From the NCBI GenBank assembly GCA_036365455.1, contig JAWQUS010000017.1, positions 5,766,001 to 5,830,000 of the forward strand: a stretch of 64,000 nt of DNA. Direction: 5' to 3'. Below are positions 25,301 to 37,300 of the stretch, in pieces. The DNA comes from Macrosoma leucophasiata. Its lineage: Eukaryota > Arthropoda > Insecta > Lepidoptera > Hedylidae. Positions within the stretch are counted from its first letter, which is position 1. The number at the start of each line of letters is the position of its first letter. A program made the position numbers and the translations under genes. The notes under the pieces were generated by a model. That model worked only from the letters and a program-made list of their open reading frames with translations, did not search any database and was not told where the DNA came from.

Positions 25301-28300
25301 CGCTACTGCTACCATAAAGCAATGCAATAAATGTGAAGGAAAGATTTGACAAATCGGGCAGGACTTCAGTAGCTCAATTGGAAGAGCGGCTGGACTAGAT
25401 TCCCACTAGGCCGCGAGTTCGAGTCTCGCCTAAAGTCAAATTTTTCTTTCCATTTTGCTTTCAATAAAATAAATCCAAATTATCAGACTTATACTTAAGT
25501 TCTGGTCAGAGACCTACACGCGTAGGTTTATACTCGTGTTATAATTCTAGAAAATTGGTAGGTCGAGTTCTGATGATACACGCGTAGGTTGATAGTTCTA
25601 GATAGTTGGTAGGCGTTACACCTATCTACCAAGAGGCACTGTTTGGCACTATCATATTTCTATTCGATGGTAAAATATGACCTTGTTATACTTGGCACAG
25701 TTAAATACATCTTAGGCCTCAGGAGAAGCAAGACATTTGCTCTGATAGATATCTTTTGTTTTTATGTAGACGTCTACAAGCTGCAATATTTTATTTGCCA
25801 TCAATGGGAACTAAATACAGGTTTGCTGATACTGGTCATCAAAAAAAAAAAACAATTTAAAAAAAACTACTTAATTTTCAGCCCAAGTATTGAAACCACG
25901 ACTCCAGACTACGCATTAGTAACCAAACCACCGAGACATTACAAAACACAAAACATTTAAACTCCACTGCAGCCAACAGGCTTCATTGATTAGTAACACA
26001 CACAAGCACACTCACACAGACGCGAAGTAATTACACTCATTGTCACGTAATTACATCCAACATTTGTCATTGCACCCACACTACTTTTGCACCCGATAAG
26101 GACAATCATATGAAAAGTCATGCACTAGACGATATTTTACATTTTCGCGTTGAAACTATTTCTTGCTTATAAATGAACAAGCTATGTTAGAAGATTTTTA
26201 AAGTAAACTTGTCTTCTTGCATATGCCATAATCTGTTTCCATTTCTCCCCTAATGACGCACAATGCTATTGTGGGCGTCTTGGGAAAGGGTTTGTCCAGC
26301 AGTGGACGTACTTCGGCTAGAGTGATGACGATGATCTTCTTGAATTATTTTTATCCGATAGGCATAGTAATGGAGAAATTGAGGAATTTTTAAGTAACTA
26401 ATTGTTTTCATATTACAATTGTTTCATTTGATGTGTTTTGTGTATATATTATTATTAGTAACCACTCTAGGTAAACGTGCTCTCTTTTCCGAGCATATCG
26501 AAGTGCTCCTATTTTATGTAAAAAGACTAGACTATTATTTATTAATGAAAAAAGACTAGACTACATAACGAACATGATTATCATAATCATACTTGTACCT
26601 TATTTAAATAGTTCATTTATACAACCGAATAAAGACACAGTAAAAAAATTAACATCAGAACTAAAATATGCAAGTGATTTTGAAAATTGTTAATAACAAT
26701 AGATGAATTATTATCACCAGTATGAAAATCATACAAATGTTTTTAAATAACATAATTTTGCAAATTACCGTTTGCAAAATAATAAATAAAAATAATTCGA
26801 ATATCTTCCACTTTTGAGTTACATTCACAAATTCATACATACACATTATGTAAGCAAATTCAAATGAAGTTAATCTAAACATTATAATTATCATTTGAAT
26901 TGTTGATCAAGCAGCCGATATAGACACTAAAGTGTTTGAAATAGTCGTAGTAGTAATACATCAAAACTCCATGCGTATCTCACATTTTATTACCAAAATT
27001 TGAGAACACCCTAGTCCCTTCAACAGCGTGTATCAATTCATTAACAACGACTTTCAGAGCGGTCAGCGATAAGAAAAGACACTTACCTGTTAATACTGTT
27101 TAAAGCAGCCGCTCCAGAGTTCTCCCTTTCATTTCTTTCTCTGGAACCACCAGCGAACCTCTCAAAGTTTTCCCGTTCCTTATAATGTCTATCAGGCCTC
27201 GGAGACGATGACCTTCTCCCCTGCATCTGCTGAGGCATATTGTTCTGCTGAACTGTCTGCAGCAAGTTGTGGTTGCCCTGAGGCTGTTGTAACGCTTGCA
27301 GTAACTCTTGCGCATTAGTCGCTCCGTTCGACAAGAAGTTCGGTAGACCAGGGTTCAGCAGCGCGTTCGATAATGTGGGATTCAACATGTTTGGCCGAAT
27401 GTTCGTCTGTTGTGGGTTGGAGTTCAATAACTGGTGAGGCTGCGCCATCGCCTGTAGGTTCGCCAGCGACGTCGATACCACCTGCCCGTTGTTCAGAGCC
27501 AAATTCACCATCTGATCGTTTGAATTCACGTGGTTCACCGGTATCGTCAAGATCGTCTGCGTCGCTATACCTGCGTACAATACCGTGAATAAAATTCATT
27601 GTTAAAATTAAAAATTATTACGTGCAACGATTAGTTTCCCACGGTTCATAATAAATATTACAATTAACGTTACATTAAAGATCTTTCACGGTTCATCGCT
27701 CTAGGATTGGTCATCCCGCATTAATTTTTGTAATTTGAACGTTTCTCAGATCGTTTTTAGATTATTGTTTTATTGTACCTTGAGACGTTGGTATTAGGAG
27801 TTGGGCGCCCTGGATTCCTTGCACCAATTGCCCTGATGCCAGGATGAGTTGCGGCATGGGAGAGGGCATGGCTGGAGGTAACATATTGCTGTTGCCCACG
27901 GGGTTTGGTGATCCCATACCTGAAGACAAGTAAATTTATGACATATTGCTTTTGAAATCTATATACCTAATAGTGATAGTAAAACGTCTAATAGTATTGT
28001 GAATGATTGTTATTGACGATTTGCTTTATAAGTTGCTAAATATTTGAAACATTCGATATGTCGTGGGTTGACTTGAACATTTTAAATATTAATCACGCAA
28101 ATGTGTGAGTGATCATTTGAAAAAAATCACAAAATGCTATTATACATACTTTAGTTGAATATACTTATAAATATATACCAATACTTTGATACGAATTGAA
28201 CAAAAGTCATTGTATCATTTGACGACCCAGTTGGTCCGGCGGTGTGAGACGACCGCTTGATTCGAGGAGTCGCGTGTTCGATCCCCGCACCGGGACAAAT

Positions 28301-31300
28301 ATTTGTATGGCCTACAGATATTTGTTTTAGGGTCTGGGTGTTTGTGTATGTGTTGTATGTGTTTGCAGGGGCTACATCACATTTAGTAGATAGCAGTTTA
28401 TTTGCATCTATGCTATGGACGTTGACATTATTTGATTTTTCACGATAATCTATCTGTACTAGATTTAAGCTCTCATTTAAAAGAGCTCTTACTGAGTTTG
28501 TTGGGTAGCGGAGTTCTTCTCAGTAGTGACTGCACTTGGAACTCTGCTAAGTGAATAACATTGATCTTGACGAATAAGTTTTTCTTTTTCTTCATTTATT
28601 ATCATTGAAGGAATTGAAAAATTTTATGATTATTATGTTTTAACCGAATAGTTTAATATATGATTTTGCTTTTACTATATCTCTAGGTAGTTTATGATTT
28701 ATTGACGTTTTGAAAGATTCTGTAAAGATCTATTCGAAATAAAAATATTTTCTATTTCTATTTCTATTTCTGTATAACGGCACCCACGACACAGGCTTAT
28801 ACCTAATGTGTGGCTGTGAGTGTAAGCGTATTTTATTTATTTTTATTTTATTGTTCGACGCTATGCATTAAAAAACATTGAAAAATCACAAGTTATTAAG
28901 CAAAATATAATGATTATTGTATCCTTGCAAACATAATTATATTTAAAAACATTTGATTGAGAATAGATAACTAATATCACGATTATGTTATTAATAAACA
29001 GTTGTTTGATAGCATAGTTAAAAACCATAATCTAGACTAATCTAGAGCAAAGTCGTAAAGTAAATAAGACTCGCGTTCTCTATAGATGATCATAATGAGC
29101 TTGGTAAAGTTTAACAAACTATAAAACTATCAATAAAAAATGCAATTATATCATAGGTCACTTGGTCTATAAAAAGGACCAGTTTGAAGTGATTGTAAGA
29201 ACTGATAAATACTGTTCACTTGTACTTTTCTATTCTTCAGAATTTTACTTCACGCCTGTAATCTCCGAAGGGGTAGGCAGAGGTATGCTTGAATGCATTT
29301 AGCATGCATTCAAGCATACATGCAAACAACCACGATTCGCCGGTTAAGTTTCGGCCAATGTAACAGGTGGCGAGCCTGTTGACATCGCCGGGCACATTAC
29401 CAAACTTCGAGGTACTGGGAAATTTCCAGAAAACAGAAAAATCCCAATAGAACTAGAGATAAAGGACTTTACACCATTATCTCTGATAACCCCTTACCCG
29501 GGAATCGAACCCAAGACCTCAGCATAGTAGTAGTGGCCTGGTACCACTAGGCTACCGAGGCAGTTAAATTCTATTCTTCAGTTTCTAAAAATATCGTCCA
29601 GATTAGAAGACTAGAGACCAGTATCACCACCGTGTGGTGGGATCGTAAGAATTTTCTTCTACTGAAAGATAATTCTTCCAATAGTGCAGTCTGTCAACCG
29701 AACAGTGGTCAAACCATTCCAATGAGGCGGTAGGAAGTGCAAAACGCAAGATGGGTCAGCTATCGGCACACCGAGCGTGGTGATTATGACAAATCCCCCT
29801 TATGAAGAGGCTTTGCTTCAGCAATGGACATCATTCAGCTGATATGATGATATTAATGATCTAGAAACTACCGTTGCTAAATAAAATCAATATTACGATA
29901 TCGATGATCTTTGCCAAAATTATAATTAAATTATTTATTCGTGTCTATATTTGTCTAATATACGGTAACCATTGTTTTTATATTATTTCGCATTAACACA
30001 TGCTTGTGAAATATATTTTATTTTAAAGAAAAATGGAAAGAAAAATTTTTTGACTTCAGGCGAGATTCGAACTCGCGGCCTACTGGGAATCTAGTCCAGC
30101 CGCTCTTCCAATTGAGCTACTGAAGTCCTGCCCGATTTGTCAAATCTTTCCTTCACATTTATTGCCTTGCTTTTATGGTAGCAGTAGCGCCATCTATTAC
30201 CAACTATGCTAGTTAGGCAACCGATGTAATAGACTTTTCAGTTTATTGAATATCGTAAAGAAGTCGCTTTTACCCTTAATAATATAAAAACAATTATTAA
30301 GGGTAAAAGCGACTTCTTTACGACTAGTATACAACTAGCATAGTTTAGCTAGCTTACAACTAGCATAGTTGGTAATAGATGGCGCTACTGCTACCATAAA
30401 AGCAAGGCAATAAATGTGAAGGAAAGATTTGACAAATCGGGCAGGACTTCAGTAGCTCAATTGGAAGAGCGGCTGGACTAGATTCCCAGTAGGCCGCGAG
30501 TTCGAGTCTCGTCTGAAGTCAAATTTTTCTTTCCATTTTTCTTTAAAATAAAATATACGGTAACCATCCGTCATACATGCACTTATAAAATGCGCGCCGA
30601 CTTTCTATTCACAAATTAACAACAATATAATAACATTGTAATCTCAAAAGCCGTCCACAATGAAGGAACGATAGAAAATTACACAAAATCCATCGGCAAC
30701 CGAGCAAGACTAATTTACCGCGAACAAAACGGCCCCACGAAAATCTAAAACATTATCTGCATGCCTTACAGACCCGTTAAACTTCATATTAACATAACGT
30801 ATTCATTTAAACCGTGACATTTCACATTTTGTAATAAATGCTCTTTCCTACGGCGCATCAATTAAGAGCCGAAAAAATGTATAATTAGGTCTATTAAGAC
30901 AATAAAACTCTTAATGATACCGCAACAGTGGTAATATCCGTGCGTTCGTGAAAAAATATGTAATTATACTCATTATTTAAATAGGTTTTTTTTCTTCCAT
31001 TACGGAACAGCTTTAATGGGCGGGCTAGCGAAGCTATCTCGGTTTCTTTAATCGATTGGATTCGGTAATCGTCTAATTACTGACCACGTGATTCCAAAGT
31101 TAAGACTTTAATGCACAAACCGTGTCACATTGATTATCCCAATCTGTCTAATTATCTTGTACCCCGTGGCTGACGGGTAACACTTTGTTACCGATGGACG
31201 TGCTGGAAAAGTTCCTAGACACATCGTTTGGCCTAAGTAGTCCTCTAAATATAACGTTCTCCATTTGAGCTGATTAGGCGACGGAAATTTGTTAATGCAT

Positions 31301-34300
31301 CTCACTTCACCTTAAATTCGTTGTGATGTGTGTGGAATAAAGTTCTTTAGAGTGCATTAGTCTAAATATAGATTTCTATGCCAATAGATATGAGATTTTC
31401 TCTATGGTTTTTACTGGTGGTAGAACTCCAGTGACGGAGCTCGCGGGCGTAGGCACCATCGCATTACCTAATATACTTGCCGCTAAATGAAAGTGTTCAG
31501 CGCTCTCGTGTTCCGGTCAGGTGGTAATGTAAGGCCCTGTAATTTCCGGCACAGTGGCATAACACCTTAGGCCTCAGGAGTGGTAACGCATCTGCATTTT
31601 GACCTTGGTCTTAGTGTGTGGGTGTGTGTAGTATCACTTTACATCAATGTGAACTGCATGCTTGTTTGCCACTACCATTCCATAAAAAAGAGGTGAAAGA
31701 AAGGTATTTAAATATGTAGTTTCAAAGTGTCTTGTGTTGTTTATTTATAGATAACTAAGTATAAAGTTGATATACCTAAATAAACATGTGTTTTTATTTA
31801 AATTAAAATCTTAAATTTTATCCTCTGCTCATAATGAAGAAAAAGATAACCAAGTTCATAAAGTGCACATTTACGGTTTTGCCATAGGATATGCCATTAT
31901 TATTCGTTACGCTTGGCATGCAGATTAGCGGTCGCAAAGCTACCTCCAGTGTTATCCCTTCCTGGGCATTTACTACCGCCCTTGCTTGGTCGCCATTGTT
32001 CGGTTGACTGGCTACACTAGCGGAAGAATTCTTTTCCACTTGTTGGTAGTGTGGTCAGCACTTCCCGGCACCATAATACAGGGTATTGGTAGTCTTGAAT
32101 ATCAACGCTCTGACTTTGAGGAGGATCTATTTATCAAACACACTCATAATAATAAATAATAATAATGGCAACCCATTATACGTCCCACTGCTGGGCACGA
32201 GTCTCTCCCCTTTTTGGGGGGAGGCCTAAAGCTTACTCCATCACGCTGCTCCAATGCGGATTGGTGGAGGTGGGTTACTGGCCAACACACTCATAATGAA
32301 TGGCAAAGAATGTCCCATATTCTTTTGTTTAGTCTTACCTTATAAAAGAGAGTATGGAACATTCTGTTGATACCTATTTTAATTATTAAATAGTTTTGGA
32401 CCATTATCTATTTTATTTTTGTTCACTTTGACATATTATTCAACGTATCAGTTGTTATTCGCTTTAATTTTATATTTGTAATTTGAACTATCACAAGTAA
32501 ATTCTATTATTTCTAAGTGATTCAATAAGTTTTTGAGTATGAGTTTGACATTAATTTCGACATTGGTTCAGTAGGACTTGCAAGTTTTGTTACAATGACG
32601 CCGCGATTATGTTTTAATGATTAAAAAAGAGATATTTACCTGGAGCACTAACGCTTAAGTTGAGAGGCGAGTTGATCACAGGGTTATTGGGCATCGACGT
32701 TAAGCCCTGGAGGTTGGCGGCCAATTGCGACATCTGCTGGGACATCTGCTGCTGTGACATTGGTGCCATGTTCTGTTGCATGTTCGCGAGGTTTTGCAGG
32801 TTTTGGAACATTGACGCCACTGTGAAATAACGTGTTCTGTTAGAGACTGATCATTGTGTAGTAAATAACTTAGGACTTTAGGACTATGTGTTTTTTCCAC
32901 TTTGGTTTTTACTTTCAAAGTTAAAGATGTGAATAAATAGCTAATTTAAAGAAATATATACATCGTCAAGTTACTCTGATAATTTTAGGACGTATTTATA
33001 TTAAAAGTGGAGTAAAAAAATACGATTAATTTTGAATTAAATGTATGTATGTATCTTCACGCCAGGTCCCTAACGGGGTAGGCAGAGAGTGTAGAGCGCC
33101 AGACATCCCGGTTCTGACAAACCTCTCGTGCCTCGTCTACCTTCATCATTCTCTTCATACATGCACGCCGATTCCTAAGACTTTTGACCCCACCATCAGA
33201 CAGAACTCGACCTATTTGGTCATGGTAGGTCAGCCTTGGTCTTCCTGGGCCTCTGCAACCATCCACATTCGCATTGTATATCTGTTTAGTCATTCGCTCA
33301 TTCGACATTCTTTCTATATGCCCGAACCATCGGAGCATGCCTTTTTTCATCTTTACACCGATACTATCAACTACTTTGAATTAAAATGAGGAATTAACCT
33401 ACATTTAATTTAGAAGCATTAAATGAAATACATATAAAATGTCGATGTTCGTAGGCTAAAAGCTCTTTTTTGTCATGTATATATCTTCTTTACAACGTTC
33501 ATCTAGTACGGATAAACTTATTGTTACAGTTATCTAAGCCTCTTGAAGGGTATTTGACATGGAATTGGGACCAAGAAACCTATATCCTCTGAAACTCAGA
33601 AAAAAAATGCCTAGTTCTCACATTTATCGTATTGTTTATAATGACTGACATTCTTATATATTGACGATGTGTTCTTTAGTTTTCGCCAGCTACACTTATT
33701 AAAATAAAACTATATTCACAGATGTATCTCGCGTTCCTAATATTAAACTGAAACAATGTTTTTATCGACATTTCGCTCGCTTTTAGCTTTCGTATTTCCG
33801 GGCAGTGTTTAGTTCAATATAGGGTTCAATATAAGGAAGCGACATAAATCAATAAAAATTGTTTCAATTCAATTCTTATTGATATTTCTTGAAAAGTGAT
33901 TGAATATTTTTTTAACGGAGACAGTAACTTAGCAGTGAGACTAGCATAACGAGAACAACATGCATAACGCTTCATTCTTCTGTTTCTGTTAGTTTTAAGT
34001 ATGTCTACAAACCCTGCGCATCAAGAACTACATGCATAACACTTCACTCTTCTGTTTCTGTTAGATTTACGTCTTCAAACCGCAATGTCATAAATCGTTT
34101 ATCAACTATCGATATAGTTTGTTTTATAATTTTTATTACGAAGCCTGGGTTGCATCACGATATTTGTTAAAGTTAAAGTTCGTGTAACGATTCGTATCCT
34201 TCTCTAACTTAAAAAAAAACTGTTAAAGTTAGAGAAGGATGTAAAATGTTACACTAACTTAACTTTAATAAATATCGTGGTCCAACCCAGGCTAAATAGA

Positions 34301-37300
34301 GCCAAAAGAGGGTTGCCAGACATTGCAGCACTACGGCACAGCATAGTCAACCTAAACTATATCTCTATTTGCTTTATCTCGTTTCTTCATATGCACTGTC
34401 CAATGGAACCAATGAAACAACATTTTTACAGCGCCTAAATTGAATTGCAATGAGACGTCATGGTACGGGCTCTGGTGGACTTAGAATTATGGGGCGAAAT
34501 CCAAATGAGGTTTATAAAGACACACACACTTAAATACTCTCTAAGATATATTTTTGTCATCATTGTACAGGAGCTCGATGATTTTGGGTAGGCTTGAGCC
34601 ACTCAGCAATTGCATCCACCTCTGACCCACTGTATAAATGTATTCTTAAGAGAATACAGGCGTAAAGTTACAGTCGTGATGATTTTAATCGATTAATCTA
34701 ATAAAAAAGAAGATGATGAAGTACGAACTCACTGGAGCCATTCATATGGGTCTGGTGGGGGGTGCGCGCGCGCGGCGACGGGGTGCGCGGCTCGGTTAGC
34801 TGCGCGCGCGCACCGCCCGCACCCGCGCCCGCGCCCTCCGGCGAGCTCGCGCCGCTTTCCCGGTCCGACTCCGCCTGCTGGACAACACATTTATTTTGCA
34901 TTACCTTATAACCCAATTTTACAGGAAATTTGGTGTAGAATTCGTAATAAATGAAGCTTTTCTTATGTAAGGTAACATAAAAAATCTCTCAATTGTACAG
35001 AACCCTGTGCACGATAGTGCGACTCGCACCTGGTCGTTTTGGATATTGATAAAAAATTAAATAAACACAATAATAACAATTATTAAACGATAAAAGTTGC
35101 TTTTACAGATAATAGTGCTGTGTTTTATTATTTTAACATACAAATTAGTGTCTAATAATTTAAAAATAATTAATGATAATGATCGCTTAGGTTTATATCT
35201 ACGCGACATTTATTTTATTTTGTAATACGAAAATAAATTATTTTTGTAATACGATTCTTTATAGCTTTTTATTTCTTTATCCCGTTTTAAAGTCACACCT
35301 TGGACATGAATAAACAGCTAATTTAAAAAACAGAAGAATTATTATAATTATAATTTACTTTCACCACTATTATATGTATGTTTGACGACCCGGTTAGTCC
35401 AGCGGTGTGAGATGACCGTTTGCTTCGAAGGGTCGCGGGTTCGATCCCCGCACCGGGACAAATATTTGTATGACCTACAGATATTTGTTTCGGGTCTGGG
35501 TGTTTGTGTATGTGTTGTATGTGTACAACGGCACCCACGACACAGGTTTTATACCTACTGTGGGGCTGTGAGTGTAAGCGTATTTTATTTATTTATTTTA
35601 GATTATTATAGGTAGTTAATCGATTGTTCGTGTACGAGTTAGTATCTAATAATTTTAAAAGATCTAACTAATGATAATGAACGCTCATATGTGTATGCGA
35701 CATTTATTTTATTTTGATATGAAAAATAAGTTATTATTGTACGATACCTTATTGTTTTTGATGTTTAGTCCCTTTTTCCGACCTTACACATCCGAATGCT
35801 TTAGGAATTAATTACCGTCTTAATAAAAAATATTATAATATACCTGCATATTTTTCTATTCATGTATACCTACAATTCAGTACAGTTCATATGAATGTTG
35901 AGTAAATATTCATTAAAGTAAAAATAAAATAAAAAAAAATACAGAAAAAGAAAAAAAGTGTGCAAGTTATCTACAAATCGCTGGTTCGAATCCGTTCTAA
36001 AGACCAAATTTTTAATTCCATTTTTTAAACATGTAGGTATTATTGATAAAAATACAATATGTTGACAGTTGACAGCTACAGTTGACAGTTGATTCATATT
36101 TTTCTAGAAGTAGGTACCTCAAGCTATTTCTCAATAACTATTTAAGGAAGTTCAAGGAAATACACACATAATACCTCTGGCTTTCCTATTTATATGTATG
36201 CCATTAATTTCGTTGATACGTATAAATTAATACGAAATAAGGACACGGTAGCGGTGAGTACTATTTAGTGGTCGTTAAATTAGTTAATGCGATAGTGTTT
36301 GTTTATACCCTTAATTCTAGCTTCCCTTTAGCTCTACTCGTACAATTGGTAGCTGCAGCTTTAGTGCAATTCTTTTTTACCCAATGTCCATCCGACCGTC
36401 TGTCATCAGGCTGTACCTATCTCATGAACTGTATTATACTGTACAGCTAGACAGGTGTAATTTTCACATATGATGTAGGTATTTCTGTTGCCGCTAAAAG
36501 AAGATTTTTTTTCTGCTCCAAATAGAATGAAATAAATATTTTAAAAGTTGGGCGCCCATACAACTTGATTTTTTTACGAAGCCATACATTACCATGTAAC
36601 CAGAACACGATAGTGTAGTGTAGAGGTAGTGCACTACTACCATTTGGCGACAGATATACTTATAAGTGAATACGGCGGTGTAGGTACACCTCTGATCTCT
36701 GACACAGGAACCTACCAGTATAATTCTTTCTAACGTGGAATTGATCACTTTATCAACTATCAGATGCAAAACTTATAAGAACATATTAATATTATTATGA
36801 ACAGCAAATGAAACATGTTCATACATAATTAAATCAATTATTATATTTTTATATTATCGAATGCATAGATATAATGAATCTAGCATCTACTCGCAGAAGG
36901 TCGGGCCGGTTTACCTCATAATTATAACGGTCATTAAATACAGTTTATTAAATTACCTCAAGGAAATGTTATAACATGTTAATTTATAATAAAATTATAT
37001 ACCTATTATATTTTTCAATGTAAAATATCTATATCTATTAATGTAATAAATTATTGAAAAGTAATTAAACGCTGACCTTGGCGAATTAATAGACGGATAT
37101 AATTACGTACGTCTCATTTGCATATACATTGTTTTATTATAATAAACATGTATGCTAGAAGGAATGGAAGTTTTTAAAAAATTTATATTTCGAAATAATT
37201 TGAAATTAAAATAATGATTAGATAATTTGCCAAAATTACGACTGCTTAAAACTAATGTTGGTGCATGAACGAACTGAAATTCTTTAACTTGAAGTAGGCA

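Noticed and set aside
27315..27599. Second coding frame antisense or alternative across exon 5
   Set aside because: Shadow of the real exon 5 frame, with low-complexity composition.
34698..34916. Single 72-residue gene at exon 2
   Set aside because: The frame runs through both splice sites into intron; only 34733-34877 is exon.
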